DNA from: an uncultured Clostridia bacterium
GTDB taxonomy: Bacteria; Bacillota; Clostridia; Oscillospirales; Acutalibacteraceae
Length of the DNA: 64,000 bases
Direction: 5' to 3'
Assembly (NCBI GenBank): GCA_947627135.1
Contig: CANQUV010000003.1
Span: 62,001-126,000, forward strand
Shown here: one piece after another, positions 35,154 through 44,002 of the stretch
How positions within the stretch are numbered: position 1 is the first letter of the stretch
Layout: every line of letters begins with the position of its first letter
Position numbers and translations under genes: made by a program
The notes under the pieces: model-generated
Seen by the model: the letters and a program-made list of their open reading frames with translations, nothing else
What the model was told of the DNA's origin: nothing
Database searches by the model: none

Positions 35154-36464
35154 ATGAGTATTGAAAAAATTACTCAAGCTAAAGCTCAAATAGAAGCTTC
35201 TGCCGGTTATAAAACACTTTTATCTTTTTTTGATGAAGACAGTTTTTGTGAAATCGATACTTTTGCAAAATCAGACGATACATTTGCAGAAGTTGTAGCA
35301 GGATTTGGTACAGTTGAGGGTATGCCTGTTTATGCTTTTGCACAAAATAGTGATATGTGCGGCGGTGCGATGAGTAAAGCACAGGCTGCAAAACTAAAAA
35401 AATTATATGACCTTGCATTAAAGACAGGTGCTCCTGTTTACGGTTTTTATAACAGCAAGGGAGGCAGACTTTCTCAAAAAAATGCACTGCTTTCTGCTTA
35501 TGGACAGATTTTAAATTGTTCATCAAACCTTTCGGGGATTGTTCCGCAGGTATCTGTTATTTTAGGAACTTGCCTTGGAACAGGTGCTTTAAACGCTGTA
35601 CAGGCTGATTTTGTCATTATGAGTAATGAAGCTTCATTGTCAATTGATGTTACAGGAGAAAACAGCAGCGCTGAATATTGTGCGTCAAAAGGTATTGCAT
35701 CACTTGTTGCAAAAGATGAAGAAGATGCTGTCAACAAAGCTAAAGAATTATTGTTATACCTTCCTTCAAATAATCTTAATATGGCGCCTGTTGCTTTTGA
35801 AAACGAACCAAATGCTGACGGCAAATGTATTTGTCAGAAGGTTTCAGATGCAAATTCAACATTTGCATTATGTTCGGAATTTGGTAAGAATGCTGCTACT
35901 TTATTGGGAAGAATCGGAGGTACGGTTGTTGGATTTGTAGGTACTAAGGGAAAAACTCTTGACTGCCCATCATCAACGAAAATTGCAAAATTTGTACGTT
36001 TTTGCGACGCTTTCTCAATTCCTGTAATTTCATTTGTAAACAGTACAGGTTTTGAGTCGATTAAGTCGGCTGCAAAAGTTTCTTCAGCTTATGCAGAGGC
36101 TACAACAGTTAAGATTTCAATTGTAACAGGAACAGCAGTTGGTCCAGTTTATATTTCCATGGCAGGAACAGGAGCTAATACAGATTTGACTTTTGCTCTG
36201 CCTGATGCAGTTATTTCACCTGTTAATATTGAAGCCGCCGCAATTATCATGGCTCCAAAGGAAATGAATGTTCCTGTATCTGAACAAAAATCTGCCGCTC
36301 AAGCTTTTGCTAAAGAAAATTTAAGCGCATTTTCTGCTGCAGAAAACGGATATATTGAAGATATAGTAACAGAAGATACTTTAAGATCAAAGCTGATTGT
36401 TTCGCTTGATATGCTTAGCGGTAAGCGTGTTTCTACACTTGCTAAAAAACATTCAACAATATAA
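35154..36464 (+). CDS. Acyl-CoA carboxyltransferase-domain protein (12S/MmdA-like, short form)
   Basis: A 436-residue crotonase-fold carboxyltransferase of the MmdA/PccB/12S type. The usual halves can be traced: an N-terminal half with FGTVEGMPVYAFAQ, GAPVYGFYNSKGGRL and VSVILGTCLGTGAL, and a C-terminal half with RFCDAFSIPVISFVNSTGF and AAAIIMAPKEMN. It is shorter than the usual 510-520 residues and diverged at the CoA loop regions. It opens an operon with a biotin carrier and an OadA-like subunit. It may use methylmalonyl-CoA or another acyl-CoA; the sequence alone does not settle this. Confidence 0.85.
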   Translation: MSIEKITQAKAQIEASAGYKTLLSFFDEDSFCEIDTFAKSDDTFAEVVAGFGTVEGMPVYAFAQNSDMCGGAMSKAQAAKLKKLYDLALKTGAPVYGFYNSKGGRLSQKNALLSAYGQILNCSSNLSGIVPQVSVILGTCLGTGALNAVQADFVIMSNEASLSIDVTGENSSAEYCASKGIASLVAKDEEDAVNKAKELLLYLPSNNLNMAPVAFENEPNADGKCICQKVSDANSTFALCSEFGKNAATLLGRIGGTVVGFVGTKGKTLDCPSSTKIAKFVRFCDAFSIPVISFVNSTGFESIKSAAKVSSAYAEATTVKISIVTGTAVGPVYISMAGTGANTDLTFALPDAVISPVNIEAAAIIMAPKEMNVPVSEQKSAAQAFAKENLSAFSAAENGYIEDIVTEDTLRSKLIVSLDMLSGKRVSTLAKKHSTI

Positions 36465-36507
36465 TGTTGTAAAGTAAATTATATTTTCTGCAAAGGGGAA
36501 ATTAAAT

Positions 36508-36873
36508 ATGAAGAATTTAAGAATAACAGTTAACGGAACAGCTTATGATGTTCAGGTTGAAGAATTAAGTGCAGGTTCAGCACCTGCTCCTGCCGTAACT
36601 TCTGCTGCAGTTGCTGCCGCACCAAAGGCAGTATCTGCTCCTGTTGCAGGCGGTACAGGTTCAGTTCAGGTAAATGCTCCAATGCCGGGTACAGTTGTTT
36701 CAGTTGAGGTAACACAGGGTCAGTCAGTTAAAAAAGGCGATACTCTTGTAATTCTTGAAGCTATGAAAATGGAAAATGAGATTGCAGCTCCGCAGGACGG
36801 TACAGTTGCTTCAATTAACTGTACTAAAGGCGAAAGTGTTGATTCAGGTAAATTACTTGTTTCTTTGAACTAA
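36508..36873 (+). CDS. Biotin carboxyl carrier protein
   Basis: A 121-residue protein: a short N-terminal segment, an Ala/Pro-rich flexible linker (residues about 22-52) and a biotinyl domain with EAMKMEN, so Lys87 is the biotin attachment site. It shuttles the carboxyl group between the two flanking carboxyltransferase subunits. The size and linker match the 1.3S or GcdC/MmdC type carriers. Confidence 0.95.
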   Translation: MKNLRITVNGTAYDVQVEELSAGSAPAPAVTSAAVAAAPKAVSAPVAGGTGSVQVNAPMPGTVVSVEVTQGQSVKKGDTLVILEAMKMENEIAAPQDGTVASINCTKGESVDSGKLLVSLN

Positions 36874-36895
36874 TCGTTAGAAAGGGATAAAGATT

Positions 36896-38299
36896 ATGTC
36901 AAAACAAATTAAAATAACAGAAACTGCCCTTCGTGACGCTCATCAGTCTTTGATTGCAACAAGAATGCCCATAGAAGATATGCTCCCTATTTTAGATAAA
37001 CTGGATAAAATCGGTTACTACTCTTTGGAGTGCTGGGGCGGAGCAACATTTGACAGCTGCCTGCGTTTTTTAAATGAAGACCCTTGGCAAAGACTTCGTA
37101 TAATAAGAGAAAAATGTCCGAATACAAAACTGCAAATGCTTTTCAGAGGTCAGAATATGCTCGGTTACCGTCATTACAGTGACGATGTTGTAGAATATTT
37201 TGTTCAGAGGAGTATTGCAAACGGTATTGATGTTATAAGAATTTTTGACGCTTTAAACGATATTAAAAATCTTAAAACAGCTATTCAGGCCGCCAAAAAA
37301 GAGGGCGGTCATGCACAGGTAGCAATTTCATACACAACAGGTCCCGTGTTTACTGATGAATACTATGTTGAGTATGCTAAAAAGATTGCCGATGCCGGTG
37401 CAGATTCTATCTGTATTAAGGATATGGCGGCATTGCTTACTCCTTCAGAAACGGCAAAACTTGTAAAAGCTATTAAATCAGAGGTTGATTTACCTGTTCA
37501 GCTTCATACTCACTACACATCAGGTCTTGCTTCGATGTGTCTTTTAAAGGGTATTGAAGCAGGCGCAGATATTATTGATACAGCAATTTCACCCCTTGCG
37601 CTGGGTACAAGCCATGCGCCAACAGAGTCAATGGTTGCGGCTCTTTCAGGTACAGAATATGATACGGGTCTGAACCTTGCTCAGTTTACTGAAATCAGAG
37701 ATTACTTTATGATTCTTCGTGAAAAATATATAAAATCAGGGCTTCTAGACCCTAAAATGCTTGCAACGGATGCAAATGCTTTGATTTATCAGGTTCCCGG
37801 AGGTATGCTATCTAACTTGCTTTCACAGCTAAAGCAGGCAGGAAAAGCTGATAAGCTTGACGATGTATTAAGAGAAGTTCCAAGGGTAAGAGAGGATTCA
37901 GGTTATCCGCCTCTTGTTACTCCTACATCTCAGATCGTTGGTACACAGGCAGTGTTTAATGTAATTACAGGCGAACGATATAAAATGTGCACTAACGAAT
38001 TTAAGGATTTGGTTGCCGGTAAATACGGTTCAACACCAATGCCTATTGACTCTGAATTTCAAAAGAAAATTATCGGAGATATGGAGCCTGTTACCTGCCG
38101 TCCGGCAGATTTGCTGGAGCCTGAACTTGAAAAGTTAAAGGCGGATATGCCTGCACAGTATTTGCAGCAGGAGGAAGACGTGCTTTCACTTGCAATGTTC
38201 CCGAAGGTTGCAATGGATTTCTTTGAGAAGAGAAGAAACGCAAATGCAGGAATAAACAGTGAAAATGTAGATTTTAAAAATCAGGTTCATCCTGTATGA
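36896..38299 (+). CDS. oadA: Oxaloacetate decarboxylase alpha / 5S transcarboxylase-type carboxyltransferase
   Basis: A 467-residue TIM-barrel carboxyltransferase that moves a carboxyl group between oxaloacetate (or pyruvate) and biotin. Metal and active-site residues are visible: Asp14 in ALRDAHQSL, the carboxylatable Lys175 in CIKDMA, and His204 and His206 in LHTHYTSG. It lacks a C-terminal biotin domain, which is supplied by the separate carrier upstream. No membrane beta subunit (Na+ pump) or biotin carboxylase is nearby. Confidence 0.92.
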   Translation: MSKQIKITETALRDAHQSLIATRMPIEDMLPILDKLDKIGYYSLECWGGATFDSCLRFLNEDPWQRLRIIREKCPNTKLQMLFRGQNMLGYRHYSDDVVEYFVQRSIANGIDVIRIFDALNDIKNLKTAIQAAKKEGGHAQVAISYTTGPVFTDEYYVEYAKKIADAGADSICIKDMAALLTPSETAKLVKAIKSEVDLPVQLHTHYTSGLASMCLLKGIEAGADIIDTAISPLALGTSHAPTESMVAALSGTEYDTGLNLAQFTEIRDYFMILREKYIKSGLLDPKMLATDANALIYQVPGGMLSNLLSQLKQAGKADKLDDVLREVPRVREDSGYPPLVTPTSQIVGTQAVFNVITGERYKMCTNEFKDLVAGKYGSTPMPIDSEFQKKIIGDMEPVTCRPADLLEPELEKLKADMPAQYLQQEEDVLSLAMFPKVAMDFFEKRRNANAGINSENVDFKNQVHPV

Positions 38300-38306
38300 T
38301 ATAACA

Positions 38307-38334
38307 AACGCCGTGCTTTAAGTACGGCGTTTTG
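38307..38334 (+). terminator. Terminator of the carboxyltransferase operon
   Basis: AACGCCGT (38307-38314) pairs with ACGGCGTT (38324-38331), with a TTTG tail. Confidence 0.8.
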
Positions 38335-38390
38335 TAGATTAGTGAAAGAAGAAAAAACTTATAAATTAAATCCTTTTAAGTAATTAATAA

Positions 38391-39566
38391 TTATATTTTA
38401 ATTATCTGACTGTAAAAATCGTTATTACAGCTTGAAACAGTGTTTTGCGACAAAGCAAATATATCGCTTGAAAGTAAATCTTTTTCAAAAATTATTTGTT
38501 TTTTGTAATTTAATATATTTTTGTATTGTGACACTTTTGATATAATAGGCAATAAATCTTTCTTTTTTGCAGTTGATAAAACTGCTTCTCCTTTTTTATT
38601 AAACCCCAACACTCTTATGTAAGGTACATCTGTTTTTTGCATATCTTTGCTTATATTCAATAAGGAGTAAATAAGTATTCTTCTTATTCTTGCTTCAGTA
38701 TATCTTTTAGTTTTAATATAACTTATTATTTCTGTAATAGAATTATAATTTTGAACTGCCTCAATAATTCTGTTTTCCAATCCTTCAGATACATCCGGAA
38801 GCTTTATAAAATTTTCTCGAATCATAGTTCTTAATTTGTAAAGTAAAGGCAGTTCCAGGTTTTTTATTGAAGCTGTATTTTTAAAATCATCTTTATTTAT
38901 GTTTTCAGGAATAAACTTATAAAATTTTTCATCACATTTAGATATTAATTCTCTTATAGCAGATGCGCTTGCAAAAATATCTTCCGTTATATAACTGTCA
39001 TGTTTTACAGCTTTTCTATTTATTGAATATGGTATAATAGTCGTATTACTGATTGCTTTTAAATATTCTATTGCAAGTATATTATTTGACCCTTGAAGTA
39101 TTTGAAGAATTTTACTGCTGTTATTTGTAACTTTTAACATAGTGTCGTTTATTGCTTGAGGGTAACTTTTACCTGATAACAATTCATCTTTAAGCAAATA
39201 TTTAAAATCATCACGTTGTTCAGATATTGCTATTTCTTTTAAATCTTCAATACTATTTTCAGCGCCAAATGCAAGTATATCACAACATAAAGCTTCTGCA
39301 ATTCTCACACCCGATTTTGCAAATATTTCTGCACTTGATACAGCGTAAACAACAGGCAATTCAACTACTAAATCAAATCCGTTTAAAAGAGCCTCTTTAG
39401 CTCTGGTAAACTTATTTATTACAGAAACGTCACCTCTCTGAACAAAGTTTCCGCTCATAATTGCAACTAAAGTGTAGTCGGGATAAGCTTCTCTAATTTT
39501 GTCTGCAAGATATTTATGTCCGTTATGAAATGGATTAAACTCACAGATAACGCCCACAGTCTTCAA
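38391..39566 (-). CDS. tmcAL: tRNA(Met) cytidine acetate ligase (TmcAL/YlbM)
   Basis: A 391-residue nucleotidyltransferase-like enzyme that activates free acetate with ATP and transfers it to C34 of elongator tRNA(Met). The ATP-binding HIGH-like motif is HNGH (His14-His17) in CEFNPFHNGH. AIMSGNFVQRGDVSVINKFTRAKEALLNGFDLVVELP is the family core. Its divergent neighbour is acetate kinase, which also works on acetate. Confidence 0.93.
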   Translation of the reverse strand: MKTVGVICEFNPFHNGHKYLADKIREAYPDYTLVAIMSGNFVQRGDVSVINKFTRAKEALLNGFDLVVELPVVYAVSSAEIFAKSGVRIAEALCCDILAFGAENSIEDLKEIAISEQRDDFKYLLKDELLSGKSYPQAINDTMLKVTNNSSKILQILQGSNNILAIEYLKAISNTTIIPYSINRKAVKHDSYITEDIFASASAIRELISKCDEKFYKFIPENINKDDFKNTASIKNLELPLLYKLRTMIRENFIKLPDVSEGLENRIIEAVQNYNSITEIISYIKTKRYTEARIRRILIYSLLNISKDMQKTDVPYIRVLGFNKKGEAVLSTAKKKDLLPIISKVSQYKNILNYKKQIIFEKDLLSSDIFALSQNTVSSCNNDFYSQIIKI

Positions 39567-39590
39567 TTTAACATCACCTTAAAAAAATAC

Positions 39591-39619
39591 TTGAAAATAC
39601 AACAATTTTGTTTTATTAT
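39591..39619 (+). promoter_or_regulatory. Promoter of ackA
   Basis: TTGAAA (39591-39596) and TATTAT (39614-39619) with 17 bases between, in the 100-base gap shared with divergent tmcAL. Confidence 0.65.
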
Positions 39620-39666
39620 ATTATATGGTATTTATTGTATCTAATCAAGAACAGGAGGCAAAAAAT

Positions 39667-40875
39667 ATGAAAATACTTGTAATTAATGCCGGAAGTTCAT
39701 CATTGAAGTTTCAACTGATTGATATGGACGACGAAAAAGTTTTAGCCAAAGGAAATTGTGAAAGAATAGGAACTGTCGGTTCTTTAATTGGATATAAAAC
39801 CTTTGACGGAAGAAACAAAAAAGAAAATGTTCCAATGCCAGATCATAAGTCTGCATTTATGGAAGTTAAAAATGCTTTATTAGATTCAGAAATAGGAGTT
39901 ATCAAGGATCTTTCTGAAGTTTCTGCAATAGGACACAGAGTAGTTCAGGGTGGATCGATTTTTAAAGAGTCAGTACTTGTTGACAACAAGGTTATTGATG
40001 AAATAGAAAATTTAAGTTCACTTGCACCATTACATAATCCTGCTCATGTACAGGCTATGCGTGCATGTGTTGAAGTATTTGGAGACAAATTGCCTCAGGT
40101 AGCTGTATTTGATACAGCATTCCATTCAACTATGCCCCAAAAAGCATATATGTATGCTGTCCCCTATGAATATTATGAGAAGTATCAGGTTAGACGCTAC
40201 GGTTTCCATGGAACTTCGCACAGATATGTAAGCGGAGAAATGGCAAAAGCTATGGGAAGAGACATAAATGAATTAAAGTTGATTACCTGTCATATAGGCA
40301 ACGGCTCATCAATTACAGCAGTTAAAAACGGAAAGTGTGTTGATACAACAATGGGATTAACACCTCTTGACGGTTTTATGATGGGAACTCGTTCAGGTTC
40401 ACTTGACCCATCCGTTGTAACATTTATTGCTGAGAAAGAGCATCTTTCAGTTGATGAAATGACAAATTTATTAAATAAGAAATCAGGACTTTTAGGTATT
40501 TCAGGTATATCAAGTGACGACAGAGATGTATCTGAAGCAGAAGAACACGGAAATAAGAGAGCACATTTAGCCCACGAAATGCTTTACTATCAAATTGCAA
40601 AAAGCATAGCATCTTTTTATGTACCTTTAGGTGGTTGTGACGGTATTGTATTTACAGCAGGTTTAGGAGAAAACCAACCTCAGCTAAGACAACAGGTATG
40701 TGAATATTTAGCTTGTTTCGGCGTTAAAATTGACGAGGAAGCAAACAATAAAGCTCATAACGGTGTTTCTGGCAAAATCTCTGCTGATGATTCTTCAGTA
40801 AGAGTTGAAGTGATTGCAACAAATGAGGAGCTTGTAATTGCACGAGATACTAAGGCAATAGTTGAAAAAGCTTAA
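39667..40875 (+). CDS. ackA: Acetate kinase
   Basis: A 402-residue enzyme that makes ATP and acetate from acetyl phosphate, the substrate-level phosphorylation step of acetate fermentation. The family start ILVINAGSSSLKFQLID, the RRYGFHGTSHRYVS motif and the CHIGNGSSITAVKNGK block are intact. The ATG at 39667 is chosen because AGGAGG lies nine bases upstream; the frame is open 14 codons further up. No pta is adjacent. Confidence 0.97.
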   Translation: MKILVINAGSSSLKFQLIDMDDEKVLAKGNCERIGTVGSLIGYKTFDGRNKKENVPMPDHKSAFMEVKNALLDSEIGVIKDLSEVSAIGHRVVQGGSIFKESVLVDNKVIDEIENLSSLAPLHNPAHVQAMRACVEVFGDKLPQVAVFDTAFHSTMPQKAYMYAVPYEYYEKYQVRRYGFHGTSHRYVSGEMAKAMGRDINELKLITCHIGNGSSITAVKNGKCVDTTMGLTPLDGFMMGTRSGSLDPSVVTFIAEKEHLSVDEMTNLLNKKSGLLGISGISSDDRDVSEAEEHGNKRAHLAHEMLYYQIAKSIASFYVPLGGCDGIVFTAGLGENQPQLRQQVCEYLACFGVKIDEEANNKAHNGVSGKISADDSSVRVEVIATNEELVIARDTKAIVEKA

Positions 40876-40895
40876 TTTTTGTTATAAAATTTTTG

Positions 40896-40935
40896 CGGGA
40901 GACACCATTTAGGTGTTTCCCGTATTGTTTTTGCA
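40896..40935 (+). terminator. Terminator of ackA
   Basis: CGGGA-ACACC type stem (40896-40906) with GGTGT-TCCCG (40912-40922), one internal G-T, then TATTGTTTTTG. The next gene starts 20 bases later, so its ribosome binding site follows at once. Confidence 0.8.
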
Positions 40936-40944
40936 GGTGATTTC

Positions 40945-41691
40945 TTGAAAAAATTAAAAATTTTAAATAATTCTGTTAAATCTGAAATTCAGGTTTTGGA
41001 ATGTGAGAAAACATGGGTATTTGCAACGCTTATGTTTGTTGCAGGTTTTTACGGTGCATATACATATTCAATCCGAGGCGGAGTTTTTTGTAATGCACAA
41101 ACCGGTAATTTAATATTTTTGGCTATGGAATTGGGAAAAGGACAGTGGCTTGGCGGTATTTATTATTTCATACCATTATTTGCTTATTTGATCGGAACAA
41201 TTGTTTCTGAAAGCATACCCTCGACAATAAAAAAATCAGGATTTATTCGCTGGGATACTCTATTGATATTTATAGAAATTTTAACAGTGATTTTTATTGG
41301 TTTTTTGCCTGAAACTGCACCTTTTCAAATTTCGCAAATTGCAATAAATTTTATTTGTTCAATGCAGTACAATACTTTTAGACAATCAAACGGAATATCT
41401 ATGGCTACAACTTTCTGTACCAATCATTTGCGACAGACAGGTGTATCAATAGTGAAAATCGTAAAGAGAAAAGGTGATATGGATGAAAATATTAAAAGAT
41501 TTGTAAGTCATACACTGATGTTATTTGTTTTTGTATGCGGAGGTATAGTATCTGCGGCATTTTGTAATATAATTTTAGGAAAAGCGATATGGATAACATT
41601 AATTCCTTTAATAATAGTTTTTGTCAGGTTGCTTTATGTTGATGTAAAGAATGAAAATAACAGTCTTTCAAAAACACCTAGTGGTCATTAA
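40945..41691 (+). CDS. YoaK-family (DUF1275) membrane protein
   Basis: A 248-residue polytopic membrane protein of the YoaK/DUF1275 family, with about six hydrophobic segments. FVAGFYGAYTYSIRGGVFCNAQTGNLIFLAMELGKG at the N-terminus and MATTFCTNHLRQTG in the middle are family blocks. Function is unknown. The start is TTG at 40945 with AGGTGA seven bases upstream. Confidence 0.85.
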   Translation: MKKLKILNNSVKSEIQVLECEKTWVFATLMFVAGFYGAYTYSIRGGVFCNAQTGNLIFLAMELGKGQWLGGIYYFIPLFAYLIGTIVSESIPSTIKKSGFIRWDTLLIFIEILTVIFIGFLPETAPFQISQIAINFICSMQYNTFRQSNGISMATTFCTNHLRQTGVSIVKIVKRKGDMDENIKRFVSHTLMLFVFVCGGIVSAAFCNIILGKAIWITLIPLIIVFVRLLYVDVKNENNSLSKTPSGH

Positions 41692-41697
41692 AAATAA

Positions 41698-41725
41698 AAG
41701 GGGAAACATTTTTATGTTTCCCCTT
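41698..41725. terminator. Bidirectional terminator
   Basis: A perfect 12-bp stem, AAGGGGAAACAT (41698-41709) with ATGTTTCCCCTT (41714-41725). AT-rich tails on both strands suit the convergent DUF1275 and DUF378 genes. Confidence 0.85.
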
Positions 41726-41740
41726 AACTTTATAAAAATT

Positions 41741-41971
41741 TTAACTTGCGGAACGATGAACTGAACGATCTTCGGAACTTTCGGTTGTATCTCTGAACAA
41801 AATAGAAATACACCAAATTGCAGCAAGACCGACTAAAACAAATATAATTCTGCTTAAGACTGCGCCCATGCCGCCAAAGAGCCATGATACAGCATCAAAC
41901 TGAAATACTCCTATGGAGCCCCAGTTTAAACCGCCGATAATTAAAATTGTCAACGCTATTTTATCAAGCAT
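41741..41971 (-). CDS. DUF378 small membrane protein
   Basis: A 76-residue protein with two transmembrane helices. ALTILIIGGLNWGSIGVFQFDAVSWLFGG is the DUF378 signature, a small membrane-protein family with no known function. It stands alone and ends in a Ser/Arg-rich tail. TTAAGGAGGG precedes the ATG. Confidence 0.88.
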   Translation of the reverse strand: MLDKIALTILIIGGLNWGSIGVFQFDAVSWLFGGMGAVLSRIIFVLVGLAAIWCISILFRDTTESSEDRSVHRSAS

Positions 41972-42032
41972 ATTAACCCTCCTTAAAGATTAACTCGATA
42001 ATATTGTTGACAATCATAATAAAATTATTCAA

Positions 42033-42407
42033 TTAAAAAATAAAACTAAAAATTAAAAAAGCTATTCCAAATCCAAAAACAATGTAAGATATAATTTTTA
42101 CATATTCAACAGATTTTTTTATTTTATATTTGGAGATCATATTATCAGTAGGAAAGGGAAGACAAAATATAAGAATTGCTAAAATAAAGCTTGCGGAAAC
42201 AACAGTAACTGTCCCTATAATTTTAAGAAAAGAAAAAATGAAAATTCCAATACCTACAGCCATTACGCATATTGCGCACAGGATAGAAAAAATTTTTGTA
42301 AATTTTTCTTGAGTTTCGTAAAATTTATTTGCTTTTTGTTGACATTCATCAGAGCAATATTGCTCAAAGTATGTAATTTCTTTTCCGCAGTAATCGCACT
42401 TTTTCAT
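42033..42407 (-). CDS. Small membrane protein with N-terminal zinc ribbon
   Basis: A 124-residue protein. The first 25 residues form a zinc-ribbon-like motif (CDYCGKEI ... YCSDEC, with Cys4, Cys7, Cys18 and Cys22), and four hydrophobic helices follow. The family is of the DUF2116-like zinc ribbon plus membrane type; I do not recognise a function. It is monocistronic as far as can be seen. Confidence 0.75.
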   Translation of the reverse strand: MKKCDYCGKEITYFEQYCSDECQQKANKFYETQEKFTKIFSILCAICVMAVGIGIFIFSFLKIIGTVTVVSASFILAILIFCLPFPTDNMISKYKIKKSVEYVKIISYIVFGFGIAFLIFSFIF

Positions 42408-42557
42408 TTATATCACCAATTAAAAATATAATAAATTATGTTAACATAGCAATATTGTTTTGTCAATGAATATAAATCTTATTATGTATATTTTATACAA
42501 TATAATATATAGAATATTATAAATTCTCACATAATTTAAATATTGCTGGTTGTAGTA

Positions 42558-42586
42558 TTTACAAAAAGAAGAATATACTGTATAAT
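42558..42586 (+). promoter_or_regulatory. Promoter of the DUF4234 gene
   Basis: TTTACA (42558-42563) and TATAAT (42581-42586), 17 bases apart, about 25 bases upstream of the start codon. Confidence 0.7.
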
Positions 42587-42613
42587 AAATATAATAAATT
42601 AAGGAGGTTTATT

Positions 42614-42970
42614 ATGCAAGGAAGAAACATAGCTGTTTGCATTATATTGTCAATTGTAACCTGCGGTATATACGGTATATACTGGTTTGTTGTTTTGACA
42701 GACGAAGTAAACACAGCATCAGGACATTCACAGGATGGTACATCCGGTGTAGTTTCATTTTTATTAACATTGATTACATGCGGTATATATGGATTATACT
42801 GGGCTTATAAGTTAGGTGAAAAGATTTGTGAAGCTAAGGCTTCAAGAAATATGCCTAGCGATTCAAGTACTGGTGTTATTTATTTGTTATTAGAATTATT
42901 TGGACTTGGAATTATTACATACGCATTGGCACAAAACGAATTAAATAAGATGGTAGGATACCAAGGATAA
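42614..42970 (+). CDS. DUF4234 small membrane protein
   Basis: A 118-residue protein of the DUF4234 family. Two nearly identical blocks, VTCGIYGIYWFVVLTDEVN and ITCGIYGLYWAYKLGEKI, sit in successive membrane segments and suggest an internal duplication. Function is unknown. AAGGAGG precedes the ATG. It is followed after three bases by the DUF2752 gene. Confidence 0.85.
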   Translation: MQGRNIAVCIILSIVTCGIYGIYWFVVLTDEVNTASGHSQDGTSGVVSFLLTLITCGIYGLYWAYKLGEKICEAKASRNMPSDSSTGVIYLLLELFGLGIITYALAQNELNKMVGYQG

Positions 42971-42973
42971 TTT

Positions 42974-43369
42974 ATGAAACTGCGTATCATAAAATTTTCA
43001 TCAGCTGCGATTATATTAATCGCAGCTGGTATTTTATATTTTTTTATAGGTAATTATATAAAATTTTATATACCGTGTATTTTTCGTTTAATAACTGGAT
43101 TTTATTGTCCGGGATGCGGTGTAACGGGAATGTGTATAGCTTTGTTAAATTTAGATATCAAAGGTGCATTTACACAAAATCCTGCCATAATAATAGCTTT
43201 GCCTTTTTTATTATATTTATTTTCTGTATTAATTTACAATTATATTAAATTTGGTAAAAATAATTTAAAAAAATTTCAAAATATTATTGCTTATGTTTTA
43301 ATTGCATATTTTGTTTTATTTGGGATTTTAAGGAATATTCCTTATTTTAATTTTCTTACTCCACATTAA
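42974..43369 (+). CDS. DUF2752 small membrane protein
   Basis: A 131-residue membrane protein with about four helices. CIFRLITGFYCPGCGVTGM (residues 36-54) is the DUF2752 motif, with three cysteines. The function is unknown; such genes are often next to DUF4234 genes, as here. The start lies three bases after the upstream stop. Confidence 0.85.
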   Translation: MKLRIIKFSSAAIILIAAGILYFFIGNYIKFYIPCIFRLITGFYCPGCGVTGMCIALLNLDIKGAFTQNPAIIIALPFLLYLFSVLIYNYIKFGKNNLKKFQNIIAYVLIAYFVLFGILRNIPYFNFLTPH

Positions 43370-43390
43370 TTTATAAAGGGACGGTATTTT

Positions 43391-43936
43391 ATGAACATAT
43401 TGGTTGTTTTAGGAAGCAGCAGAGAAAACAGCAGATCGCTCAAAGTAGTTAATGCTATACTTGAAGGCGCAAAAACTAAAAAGTGTAATATAAAAATTTA
43501 TAACTTAAATGAAATTGAATTAAAAGGCTGTATCGGATGCGGCTGTTGCAGAAAAAACAGCATTGACTGTGTTATAGATGATGGTTTAAAGGATTACTTT
43601 AACGATTTACATAATTGCGATGTTTTAATTATAAGCGGAGCGAATTATTATTCAATGCCTTGCGGTCAGATGATAACATATATGAACAGGCATTACTGTT
43701 TGACTGACAGTAACAAAAATAACCGTTTAAAACCAGGTAAACAATTAATATCTGTTTTTTCACAAGGAGCACCAGAAAATTATCCCAAATATGTGCCGCA
43801 CTATGAATGGTTTATAAATACTTTTGTGTCAAAAGGCATTGAACTTCTCTCTAGTATAAATATAGGAGGGAATACTGATTTATCCGATGATGGAGAGGTT
43901 ATTAAAGATTCTGTGATTCTCGGGAAATCTTTGTAA
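43391..43936 (+). CDS. NAD(P)H-dependent FMN reductase-like flavodoxin-fold protein
   Basis: A 181-residue flavodoxin-fold protein. VLGSSRENSRS at the N-terminus is the FMN phosphate-binding loop. CIGCGCCRKN at about residues 50-59 is a Cys-rich segment seen in the iron-sulfur flavoprotein-like group, although only a few Cys are present. It probably transfers electrons between NAD(P)H and flavin or quinone acceptors; the physiological substrate is unknown. A terminator follows. Confidence 0.85.
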   Translation: MNILVVLGSSRENSRSLKVVNAILEGAKTKKCNIKIYNLNEIELKGCIGCGCCRKNSIDCVIDDGLKDYFNDLHNCDVLIISGANYYSMPCGQMITYMNRHYCLTDSNKNNRLKPGKQLISVFSQGAPENYPKYVPHYEWFINTFVSKGIELLSSINIGGNTDLSDDGEVIKDSVILGKSL

Positions 43937-43970
43937 TTTGAGTAATCTAAAAAATATTTTAAATAATATA

Positions 43971-43996
43971 AAAATGCCTCATTTTTGAGGCATTTT
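43971..43996. terminator. Bidirectional terminator
   Basis: A perfect 11-bp stem, AAAATGCCTCA (43971-43981) with TGAGGCATTTT (43986-43996). It serves the FMN reductase gene and the convergent kinase gene. Confidence 0.88.
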
Positions 43997-44002
43997 TTAA
44001 GT

